DNA from: Anthonomus grandis grandis
Lineage: Eukaryota > Arthropoda > Insecta > Coleoptera > Curculionidae
DNA length: 64,000 bases
Direction: 5' to 3'
Assembly (NCBI RefSeq): GCF_022605725.1
Contig: NC_065547.1
Span: 19,385,167 to 19,449,166 of the forward strand
A program made the position numbers and the translations under genes. The notes under the pieces are model-generated. The model had not been told where the DNA came from, searched no databases, and saw nothing but the letters and a program-made list of their open reading frames with translations. Shown piece after piece: positions 11,800 to 21,992 of this stretch; within the stretch, counting starts at the first letter, position 1, and the number at the start of each line of letters is the position of its first letter.

Positions 11800-12884
11800 A
11801 ATTGAGGAACAAAATATTTTCGAATTTGACGAAGATTCTTTAGTCGAATCTTTAAACGTTTTACAACTAAAAGAACAAAAAATGGCTCCACCCGATAATC
11901 AATTATTAAGATATCAATCTGATAATATTCCTAAATTTGATGGAAATCCAAAAAAAACAGATTTATAAGCGCTGTGGAAAATTTACTAAAAGCTTTTCAG
12001 GATATTAATAATCCAAATGCATCAATTAATACATGTCTTTTTGACACAATTTTAAGTAAATTTACAGGCAGAGCAGCCGAATTAATTGTCTCACGTAGTG
12101 AATTAAATAGATGGTCACTAATAAAGGAAGTTCTATTAACCACATTTTCTGATCAAAGATCAATCGATTGTCTAATCCAAGATTTGATTAATTTAAAACC
12201 AAATAAAAATTAAAACCCAATTAATTTTGGCATGAGAATTCAAGACTCTCGAAGCTTGCTTTTTTCAAAATTAAACTCTAGTAATGATAATGCAGACACA
12301 AAAATAATTAAAATAAACCATTATGATGAATTTGCATTGAAAACATTTTTAAATGGCCTTCCGTACAATTTACAATTAGTAAATAGATTAAAAAACCCTG
12401 ATTCACTAGAACAAGCTATGGCATTTGTTAGAGAAGAAGAGAATTTTATTTATTTTAAAAATGTTCAACATAATTTTAATCCTAATAATATAAAATAACA
12501 GAGATACAAATAATACACAACAAAACAATAAACATCAAAAACCTCCAGCAACTCATAACACTATTAATAACATGTATACACCTTACATAACTCAATATAA
12601 TAATAATTAGACCATACTTGCAACACAATCAACAACCCTTTTTACATAACAGATCCAATTATCAACAAAACATGCCACAATACCAACCAAAACAGGGCTA
12701 TCATAACCAAAACTTTACTCAAAATTTTAATAATCAACAAAGATTTCCTAGACAAAATAATATTCCTTTTCAAACTAATCAAAGATTTGGAACAAACTCC
12801 CATCAATTAGCAAGATCAAATTTTAATAAAAAAACAGAACCTATGTATATATATGAACTACTAGTTCTGGAAATACTGTATTAA
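11800..12884 (+). pseudogene. gag: Gypsy element 2 gag remnant
   Basis: Errantivirus-type gag broken into frames. IPKFDGNPKK lies at about 11926-11960, followed by a shift and the central region at 11974-12213 (SKFTGRAAELIVSRSELNRW, FSDQRSIDCLIQDL). An in-frame stop follows, and the frame resumes at 12232-12498 (MRIQDSRSLL, AMAFVREEENF). A Gln/Asn-rich C-terminal tail lies at 12618-12884. The conserved blocks are in the order known for Gypsy/ZAM-like gag. Reading continues upstream of the ATG at 11882 to about 11800, so the original start is unclear. Confidence 0.85.
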
Positions 12885-13239
12885 ATAATTTTAGCAAATC
12901 AAAAATTGTTTCTTAACAATTATATAATCAAGGGGTATTACAATGAAACCCCAAACAGTTTGTTGACGATAACCAACAACAAAACGACCCTAATTAAGAC
13001 TTATACTGATTACTATTAATTATACTGATTTAAATTTAGAGATAAATAATAATAATGAAGAATTTTATCAAGAGCCATATGACCCAAATAATATCAATAA
13101 TGCTCAAAGTTATTCAGTTAACTCAGATTTTGACTATCAACAAACTTTTGATTATCCTTGTCATAATGAAAATTTTCCTATGACGAGCCAAACACCGAAT
13201 GTGACGTAATAACCCTTAATAACTATAACACTCAGTTAC

Positions 13240-16200
13240 CATATATCTTTATACCAGAAATCAACTATAATTTTCTCCTAGATACAGGTAGCACAAAAAT
13301 TGACTTTTAATGATTTTTTAATTTTAATTTTTAATGCTAGTTTTTGACCCCCCTGTATCGTTTTTTTAGTTAAATATTAAAACAGTCTTTTAAAGTGGTC
13401 CTTCCTCTCAAATAAAACCAAAACTAACCAATAACCTGCCATGTTGCCAAATTTTCAAAATTTTTGAAAAATTAGTTTCTGAGATATCGATCGCGTCTAT
13501 TCGTTGTGAGACATCCTGTATAATAGAGCCTAGATGTATTCAACAAATTAAAATCCCAGTAAAAACAACATACCCCTCTCAATATGGTATTTTACCTTAT
13601 CAAAAAACAGATCATGTAGAAATTCCAGAATGCATTATTAAAATTGAAAATAATTACGCTTATACAACAGCTTTAAACCCAAAAAATGACCCTGTAAGTT
13701 TAAGATTTTTAGGTTATATCGATATCGAGCCTATTGACCTTACTGAGGTAAACTTTATTGACTACCCTGTATATGAAAACAAATATGACCGTGAAACTAA
13801 TAACAAGTTAAGAGCCAATTTAAAAAACATAAATTTACAGCATTGTAACATTGAAGAAAAAAATCAAATTCGTAAACTTTGTTTAGAATTTAAAGATATT
13901 TTCCACTGTGAAGATATTTCCCTATCATTTACTAATGCTACTAAACATGACATAAAGTTATCAGACGAAACCCCTATCTTTACAAAAACCTATAGATACC
14001 CGGAAATCCACCGTGAAGAAGTTAAAAATCAAATTTCAAGCCTTTTAGAACAGAATATTATTAGTGATTCTGATTCAACTTGGTCATCCCCTATTTGGAT
14101 TGTACCCAAAAAATTAGATCAATCTGGAAAAACAAAATGGCGCATGGTAATAGACTATCGCAAATTAAATGAAAAAACTATTACAAATAAATTCCCTTTA
14201 CCGAACATTAATGAAATTTTAGACAAATTAGGAAAAGCTTTACGACTTTAGATCTTGCTAACGGATTTTATCAAAATCAAATGCATGAAGACGATATTCC
14301 AAAAACCGCGTTTAGCACAGACGTAGGACATAAATTTCAATTTTTACGAAAAGAAGTTCAATATTTAGGACACATCGTAAGCAAAGATGGTGTAAAACCT
14401 AACCCCGATAAAATAAAAGCAGTAAAACATTTTCCAATTCCTAAGACCACTAAAGACATAAAATCCTTTTTAGGCTTAGTAGGTTATTATAGAAGATTCA
14501 TCAAAGATTTCGCAAAAATAACAAAACCAATTACTAAATGTCTCAAAAAAAGACTCAAATATAAAGCATACGCCTGAATTTAAAAATTCTTTTGAACACT
14601 TAAAATCACTTTTAATTAATGTCCCAATTTTACAGTACCCTGATTTTTCTAAACCCTTTTTATTAACTACTGATTCAAGTAATTTTGCAATTGGTGCCGT
14701 TTTGCCACAAGGGACAATTCCCAATGATAAACCTATTGCCTATGAATCAAGAACTTTAAGTACTTCTGAAACCAGATATTCCACCATAGAAAAAGAATTA
14801 TTGGCAATCGTGTGGTCATATCAATACTTTCGACCTTATTTATACGGACGTAAATTCTCTATCTATACTGATCATAGACCTTTAGTATGGCTTTTTAATT
14901 TGAAAGAGCCAAATTCAAAATTGGTTAGATGGCGTTTACGTTTAGAAGAATTTGATTACCAAATTATCTATAAAAAAGGTTCCCAAAATTCTAATGCCGA
15001 TGCCTTAATCCCGAATTCATCTAATCAATAATCCAGGCGACAACAATGAAAATATTTTAGACTATTTAAGAAATCTTGCTGAAAATCCAGTAGATAACGA
15101 AAACAATGAAAGACACTGAAAATATACACAGTTCTAGTCATCAAAAAATTAATGTAATCTCTGACGTGCGAATTCAGCCACCCGTGGTAACTTTTGACTC
15201 AATAGCACATAGTAATCATGCTGATATGGAAAACAATAGTCTAAGCATTGCTGCCGACATAATAAACAATAAACCTTTACAATATCTTATAAAAAAAAAT
15301 CTTTTCATCCAGATTTAATCGTAACGATACAAAACCTTGGGAAAAATAAAATATATCATGTTGAATTACCAACAAACAGAGGAAAAAAAATTAAAAATTT
15401 TATTCGAGACTACATGACATCAGATAGAACATGTAATATTTATTTTTATGATCAAGATCTTATACCTTTATTTAACGACGTTTATTTAACACATTTTCGA
15501 GGCTTTAAAATTACTCAATATACCAAATTGGTCAATAATATCTTAGAAAAAGAAGAAAAACAAACCACCGTGGAATAGAAGAGACTTATTCTAGACTTGA
15601 AGATCTTTAGTATTGGTTTAATATGAAAAAAGACGTTACCCAATATATCAATGATTGTCATATATGTCAAACTCAAAAATACAGCAGATTTAAATATTAT
15701 GTTCCTTTAATTAAAACTGACACAGCCAGTAAACCATTTCAAATGTTACATATTGATACCTTTATTTTTGAAGGGCAACATTTTTTAACAATTTTTGATA
15801 AATTCTCAAAAGATGGACAAGCATATCCATATGACAAAATGCAAAAGCGGTATGTCACAATTTAGTTAACTTTTTCTCATTTTTCGGATGCAATTTTTCA
15901 AAAATTACTAAAAACTCAAAAAATAAAATTTCATTTTGGCACAACCAGGAGACCATGAATCGAATTCCCCTGTAGAAAGGTTTCATTCAACATTAATAGG
16001 ACATCTCCGTATATTATAACAAAAAGATAAAGATAAGTCAGTTAGTGAATTAATGCCTTACGCAATAATTGCATATAATAGTACGAGGCATAGTACTACA
16101 AAATTTACTCCACATGAACTCGTATTAGGTCATACAAATTCTCGTGATCCACTTGATTTAATATCAACGACGTTTTACTCTGATTATGTCACGTTACATA

Positions 16201-16507
16201 AAGAAAAAGTTGATGCACTGATAAAGAAAAGGAGAGAGTTTTAGCGAAAACCTACGTAAAAGGTGACGAAACTTTTGAATTTAAATTAAATCAAAAGGTC
16301 TATAAAAAATTATATCCCAGAAATAAAAATAAACCAAAATTTTCAGGTCCTTTTACAATAATTGAAATTCTAGATCGCAATCGTGTTAAAATAAAAAATG
16401 TGAAAAAACCAGATAAGATGGAAATAATACATATTAAAGAACTAAAAAGACCTCTTGTTACAGATGATCCTTCGTCTTCGGCGAATCCCCAAAATACCAC
16501 AACTTAA
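13240..16507 (+). pseudogene. pol: Gypsy element 2 pol remnant
   Basis: Protease active site LLDTGST at about 13285, then a non-coding insertion to about 13525. The RT starts at about 13870 (SPIWIVPKK, WRMVIDYRKLN, FPLPNI), with a shift at about 14245. DLANGFYQ and DDIPKTAFST follow, and then a deletion at about 14345 fuses the motif after KFQFLR to KEVQYLGHIVS, removing the YxDD catalytic box. RNase H lies at 14620-15031 (TTDSSNFAIGA, IYTDHRP). Integrase lies at 15600-16507: the CHIC part of the zinc domain, HIDTF, a lost second-Asp region near 15865, NSPVERFHST and a C-terminal tail. Many stops. Non-functional. Confidence 0.9.
13302..13525. mobile_element. Small non-coding insertion inside the Gypsy 2 protease
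   Basis: About 220 bp with no coding sense breaks the protease between LLDTGST and the next pol block (IIEPRCIQQI). Its right edge reads GTTGTGAGACATCCTGTATA, similar to ends of insect MITE-like elements. Its left edge contains CCCCCCTGTATCG. Exact termini and target duplication could not be fixed by eye. Confidence 0.5.
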
Positions 16508-16519
16508 ATAATAACCCTG

Positions 16520-17217
16520 GAATTTTACCCTACAAGATAGGAAACGCTCAAAAGGTAACCAACCACTGGACATTTATTGAAATCTTTGACTTGACAAACT
16601 TAACACAAGAATATTTTGACATTTGTAGTAAGTATAATCAATTAAGAAAATACATTTATACCTATCCAACTTATAAAAATGAACTAATTAATTCATTTAT
16701 AATAACAGATAATTTAAAACAAAAAATTAAAGGACAAATTGACCAAATTATCCCTGATAAAAAACGTGAAAAACGAGGTCTAATAAACGGATTAGGCGGT
16801 ATAATAAAAAGTCTAACAGGAAACCTGGATAATGACGATGCTGAAAGAATCCTAAGGTAAAATCAAAATAATCTTAAAGAATCTCTAAACCAACAAATGA
16901 CAATTTTAAGCAAATCAATAAATTGCCATAAGTTTGCCAAATTAAATGAATTTCATAATGCAATCTTAAATATTAATGATTTTTTGTCTGAATTGCAATT
17001 AGTGAAAAATCACTTAAATTCTGAAAAACTATCCTTCGAGCCTTTAACAGAAACTATATTATTAATAAAAAATACATTAAACATCAGACGCTATGTCAAG
17101 AAAACAGAAGTAATATTCATAATAGGAATTCCACTAGTCGAACAAAATAATTACAATTTATACCATCTATTTCCTTTACGCACAAGAAATAGCAATAACC
17201 ACTTTCAAATAATATAA
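16520..17217 (+). pseudogene. env: Gypsy element 2 env remnant (errantivirus type)
   Basis: Directly after pol. The readable part (16591-16860) holds a basic furin-type motif followed by a Gly-rich stretch (REKRGLINGLGG, about residues 58-69), the arrangement of errantivirus/baculovirus-F-like fusion proteins. The second piece (16897-17217) continues as helical ectodomain sequence. The N-terminus, including any signal peptide, is degraded, and the C-terminal membrane part is not found. Old, inactive copy. Confidence 0.75.
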
Positions 17218-17238
17218 ATATATATTTCAAATAATTTT

Positions 17239-17310
17239 AATATTTTGTTTAGATAAACAAAATATTAAATATTTAACGGCGTTAGATAAACAAAATATTA
17301 AATATTTAAC
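17239..17310. repeat. Hairpin plus 33-bp direct repeat
   Basis: AATATTTTGTTTA and TAAACAAAATATT form an inverted repeat at 17240-17265. The segment TTAGATAAACAAAATATTAA... occurs at 17249 and again at 17282. It lies just after the env remnant, at the 3' border of Gypsy element 2. Confidence 0.6.
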
Positions 17311-17431
17311 CATCAAAACAATATAATAGTTGCGATTAGAATCATTGCATATTCTAAACAGTTGAAGTAATTAAATTCGACTAGCTGTGGAAATAGATTA
17401 CGTTTTGTTTTATGTTTTTTTACATATGTAG

Positions 17432-20127
17432 ATGGGTAATAATGTTATCTTCTTTTTAGGCATAAGTCGTAACCCAGAAGATAGGCTTAAATGGTACGAT
17501 GAGCTGGAAAAAGTGGAGAATGATTCTTTGCTATTAGGAAATAATGATAATATTATTTGCCAACGTGACATTAGCAAGAATGGAACAGTAACAAATATAG
17601 CGCTTTCTCAAACTATTGAGGAGGACTGCAAGTTTTCTTTTAAAAGATTAACAACCTAATACCAATGTGTAAGTTTTATTTTGATAGATGGCTTAAATAG
17701 ACAATCTACTTCAGCAACAATACCAAATATTGATATAGAGCAGCTGGAAAATAATAAGACAAGGGGTATTATCCTACTGATGATAGTGACTCAGACGCTA
17801 TCGCCACTTTTATCATATTTGATCTCGCACTTTTATCATAAGCTGAACCTGGTACTTTCGCAGACCAACTCGCAGGACGTCAGCGAAAACGGAAAGAATA
17901 CACCGAACCAAATCTTTGGAAGAAAAATTACCGAAAATGGAAAAGAGCAGCTGGTCAATCATATGTTGATAGAAAGGGTATTGTGCGACCAAGAAAACAA
18001 TTAAAAATAATTCGTTGTGCGTACCGGTTCTCCTGCAAAAACATAACTAGTGAACAGCAACAAACCTTACTCGAGGAATATTGGAATTATGCCGATGTTA
18101 CCAGAAAAAAGGATTACATTTGTTCATTGATCAAAGAAATGCAATAGTCAATGTCAATAAAGATTCGGAAGTCGACAAAAAAGTAAGCAGAGCATATTTC
18201 TTACCAGATGGAAAAGGAGAAAATATAATGGTTCGTGTTTATCTCTCATTTTTGTGTGGAACTTTTGCAATTTCTAAATGAATAGTCAACAATCTTTTTA
18301 AGTTTAAAAGAATCCTACTTAAGAAAAGATAAAAGAAAAGGAACAGCAGCCCATAATGCAACTCCAAAAGCAAAAGTGCAGAAAGTGCGTCGTTTCCTTA
18401 CCGATATCCCTATAGTACCTTCGCATTACTGTTGTAGACAACGGAGTGCGCGCTTATACCACACACCTGATCTTCCTATCAGAAAATTGTATGAACTTTA
18501 TAAGGAAGGAGAAGCCTTGCAGGAGTCAAGTACCGTATTTTCCACAGAATATTTAACGACTTTGAGCAACCACTCGCGATATTTCAACCAACGAAAGATC
18601 AGTGCTCCTCCATATGTAACGAGGCAGAACGTAAGAAAACAACTGAGACTGACCAGAACTATAAACATCATAGGCAAAGAAAGGAGAATATCGCAATAAT
18701 GAAAAGAAAAGACAAGAAAGATGCAGAGAATTCCGAAACAATGTTTTAGGCTACCCTTTATTTATAGGCTGCGCTAACTTTTGCTCGCGATACTCAAATT
18801 TATTTTTCTAGAAAGCTTTCCCTTATGAACTTTACAGTTTATGATTCGGAAAATAATGGCAACTATGGGACGATACCGGAGGAAAAAAAGGAAGTTCAGA
18901 AATTGATACGTGACTATTAAAGTATATTCAAAACCTTCCAAGGGAAATTATACATAGGTATTTGCCAGCAAACACAGTAGAAAATAAAGGTCTTATTTCA
19001 CCAGAAATTCCTTTTATTATGACGACCGGTTTCACAATATCATCGCATCATCAGGTCGAGGACTAAAAGTAAAAGACACAATTTACATAGATACTACGCT
19101 TATGAAAAATTGGTAAAATGCTGAATAAAAACGAATTTTAAAGCGTACTTACATTGTTAAAAACGAGATTTGTCAAAACAAAACAAAAGCACATATAAAA
19201 CGGTACAGTTAAAATTAAACGAGTAAATCTTATCATAAGATAACAAATAATACACTTAGGTTTAAAACAATAACATCTAAAAAGCACCGTTACAACACAA
19301 TAGACAAAATGATCTAAAAACTATGATAACCGCCATTCAAACTAATCTGACCAACAGAGTCATCTATATCTAGTTTTCATAATTAAAAAAGAACATTTTT
19401 TGCAAACATTGGTAGAGACATCTGTTTAACAGTTTTTAAAAGATATTTTAAAGTTACTGTGGGTACCGCTATCTAGTACCCATTCGGTTATATGATATAA
19501 AATATAGATTTCTTTGTAACGTTCTTTCTTTGGTGAAATAAGACCTTTATTTTCTACTGTGTTTGCTGGCAAATACCTATAAAAATATATCCCAGAACAT
19601 GGACACCGTTCTCCAAACTGGAAATTATACACATTGTACTTTATGTGGAAACATGCGGTGGCCAAAATCGCAGTAAAAATGTATATGCTGCTTTACTTTA
19701 TGCTGTAAATACTATTAGTGATTTACAAGAAATTGACCTAAACATCATGGAGAGCGTGGAGAGAGAAACGTCATAGCTACCTCCAAGCAGACAGCATCCA
19801 TGCGACCATTGAAAGAAGCAGAAAACACAAGAAACTGTATTTGAACACGTTAAATTCAATAGCACCGACATTCAATGTAATTGAGTTGAACTAGTCAACA
19901 AATATACAAACGACTGTCGATTATCTATGGCCAAAAAAATGGACTTACTAAATCTCATCCGCAAAGGTATAATTCAAGATTCCTTTTCTTTCTTTAATAA
20001 TTTACCTTCAGCTCGAGGAGTCAGAGGCCAAACCGTATGGAATCTGTATAATAAAGAAGAAAACGTTAACGGTTTTGGCGACTTCTTTGGAGAGGGAATA
20101 ATAGCTAAAGCATATTATTTTCCCTAA
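17432..20127 (+). pseudogene. Transposon-associated protein of the CGGQNR family, broken
   Basis: Scattered frames read as one insect protein family usually annotated only as uncharacterised; the DUF7869-type name is from memory and not checked. In order: an N-terminal part (17432-17680), a basic WKKNYRKWKRAAGQ block at about 17910, SEQQQTLLEEYW at about 18055, PSHYCC and YHTPDLPIRKLYELY (18415-18510), QPTKDQCSS (about 18590), then after the insertion CGGQNRSKN (about 19655), ADSIHATIERS (about 19790) and MAKKMDLLNLIRKG (19927-20110). At least three shifts or stops plus the inserted element make it a pseudogene. Probably the enzyme of a DNA transposon. Confidence 0.55.
18954..19580. mobile_element. 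627-bp element with about 50-bp terminal inverted repeats
   Basis: ATAGGTATTTGCCAGCAAAC at 18954 is repeated in inverse at the right end (to 19580). The arms stay nearly identical for about 50 bp, through TCTTATTTCACC. The interior has no coding sense but contains GACCGGTTTC...CATCATCAGG (19022-19055), a motif seen in many arthropod repeats. The element interrupts the coding sense of the surrounding pseudogene, between the part ending near 18920 and the CGGQNR part. The flanks suggest a TA-type target, not certain. Confidence 0.8.
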
Positions 20128-20474
20128 ATGAGTTATTTTTGTTATTTTTTCTAAGACTCTTGTTTTATTCTTAGTGATATAAGAACACTAACAAAATAGT
20201 TTTTGTTTCGAATAAACTTAATACGGTTTCCTGCTGTATTTTTATTTCGAAAATATTACTTTATTATAAATAACTAATAAAGTAAAGATGTATGTCCACT
20301 TTATGTATTGAATCATTCTTGCATATGTGCTATGTCCAACAATTTTGTTAAATAAAAGCCATTTTGCTAGTTTACGTGACTCCGTGTACTCCTCACGTAA
20401 AGTAAGTTTTAAAAATATTCCTAAAACATTAAAGTATTACAATAACAAACGAACATCGTATTAGTATCTTAGTT
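20128..20474. other. Short AT-rich spacer
   Basis: Between the CGGQNR-family pseudogene and the P-element piece. No coding sense or repeat recognised. Confidence 0.4.
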
Positions 20475-20552
20475 GTTCAAGCTACAAAACAACGATGGAC
20501 TTGTTTTTTATTTGTGGAGATAAGAATATTGCATTTACATTTGACACCCAGT
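20475..20552 (+). pseudogene. P-element transposase, left piece at the Maverick insertion
   Basis: After a TTAG that could be a splice acceptor, the frame ends FFICGDKNIAFTFDT directly before the Maverick end. P-element/THAP9-type transposases carry a conserved FDTPHLLK motif here. The continuation (PQLLKALRNN) begins right after the other Maverick end at 48248. The piece is short, and its call depends on the match across the 27.7-kb element. Confidence 0.6.
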
Positions 20553-21453
20553 AGTATAGTAAACACGTTCCTGGGACTGGCTTTTCTTTAAATCTTCTGA
20601 AATTTCTCAAGACATGGCAACAGCGCATTAGCATTAGCGTGGCAACACCGCACCACAACTATCCTATTAATTATTATGCATTCCTAAACCGCATTCCTTT
20701 TACTTAAAGGTCTAATTACCATACTAACGGGTTTTATTATTTACGTATGCTAATTAAATGATTTACATGTTTTTTTTTTGTCCAAGAGCTCATTTTTTTC
20801 ATTGAGCCTTGGGAGAGGGACTTTTTGAAGACGCTCGTGAACCAAATATCGAAATGATGAATTGCTATTTTTTTAGCAATAGCACGCAGGTTGGTTTTTT
20901 CCCCCAACTACTACACTGACACCAAGATGGTCCATCGTCCGTGTTACGTGTAGGTGACATAATACTGACCCAGTCGGGTCAGATTAAGTCTAAAATTTTG
21001 TTCCTCGGGGGCACTTTCTTATTGTAGACGGACTGCATTCCTTTCGGTCAATGCAACTATGTTATTGTTATTATGTAATTGTTCACCACGAATACGGTTA
21101 TCGGTAGAAAACTGGTTTTATTTTTTATTTTTTTACTGAATTAAATGGAAATAAAAGTCGGTATTATTATAATATTAATTTAATAAATATCTTATTAAAG
21201 TAAACGATTTACATTCTGAAATTGTTGTTGTTGTTGGCTACCTAAAATACAGCATTTTAGTTAATATAAATCCAAATATTATTATAATAAACATTTGTGT
21301 TACATACATGTAAATATTGATTATCTCTGGCGAACCTAAACTATTTGTTTGTAAACAATTAGTATTTTGATGTTTAACGATTGATGATGCAGTACAGTAT
21401 GAATTTTCTTGATCTAATTCTCCACTAATAGCTCTCCATTCTTTATTTTCCAA
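20553..21453. repeat. Left terminal inverted repeat of the Maverick
   Basis: Matches the reverse complement of the right end in blocks: 20553-20622 with 48172-48241, 20832-20864 with 48135-48171, and 21062-21453 with about 43075-43462. The stretch 20623-20831 is absent from the right copy. 20865-21061 is missing there too, at the site of the LINE insertion. Confidence 0.85.
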
Positions 21454-21530
21454 TAGAGTACCATTATTGAAACGAAGTCTTAGCTTATAATAAAGGTATG
21501 AGTTAATATATGTATTAAAATGGATAATTA
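21238..21530 (-). CDS. Small membrane-anchored Maverick ORF within the TIR
   Basis: ORF of 71 codons from ATG (21453), with an open frame reaching further upstream to about 21530. It ends in a hydrophobic segment (MFIIIIFGFILTKM), probably a membrane anchor. The same coding sequence recurs at 43081-43320 on the plus strand because it lies inside the terminal inverted repeat. The right copy has a stop where the left reads KHQN. No family recognised. Confidence 0.55.
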
Positions 21531-21622
21531 GTTTACAAACAATTATTTTTTATATTATACGTAACATAATAGTATTGTAAATAATTAGATATTATTTATG
21601 TATATGACAAAAAATAAATAAA

Positions 21623-21958
21623 TTATGCTACTCCAGATGATCCGAAACCATTATCTGCACGTTCAGTTTTTTCTAAAGTTGCAACTTCTCGTAATTTCGG
21701 AAAATAAATTTTCTCACATATTAGTTGAGCTATTCGATCGCCAGACTTAATGAAGAAATCTTTCTCAGAATGATTAAATAGGACTATTTGGACTTCTCCG
21801 GTATAGTCACAATCAATGACACCACCTAAAAAATTAATCGATGTTATTAAATATTAAAAAGCTTAATGTGAAATATTATTTACCTCCTACATCAATACCA
21901 TGATTTAAAGCCAAACCAGATCTTGGTGCTATACGACCATAAGATAAGTGTTTCAAAA
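21623..21958 (-). pseudogene. dut: dUTPase, 5'-truncated, with one intron
   Basis: dUTP diphosphatase hydrolyses dUTP to dUMP and keeps uracil out of DNA. Conserved motifs are in order: YGRIAPRSGLALNHGIDVGG (exon to 21884), GVIDCDYTGEVQIVLFNHS, SGDRIAQLI and the C-terminal RADNGFGSSG box ending at the stop (21623). A 58-nt intron (21883-21826 on the minus strand, GT...AG) sits between the two glycines of the VGG|GVI motif and restores the frame exactly. The N-terminal third, including motif 1, is missing; upstream sequence is the end of polB. It lies between the left TIR and polB. Confidence 0.85.
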
Positions 21959-21992
21959 ACAGTCAAGTAGAAATATTTTTATAAGTATACAA

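Noticed and set aside
19426..19665. Minus-strand ORF of 79 codons across the right arm of the inverted-repeat element
   Set aside because: Spans the element border and the pseudogene; no coding pattern.
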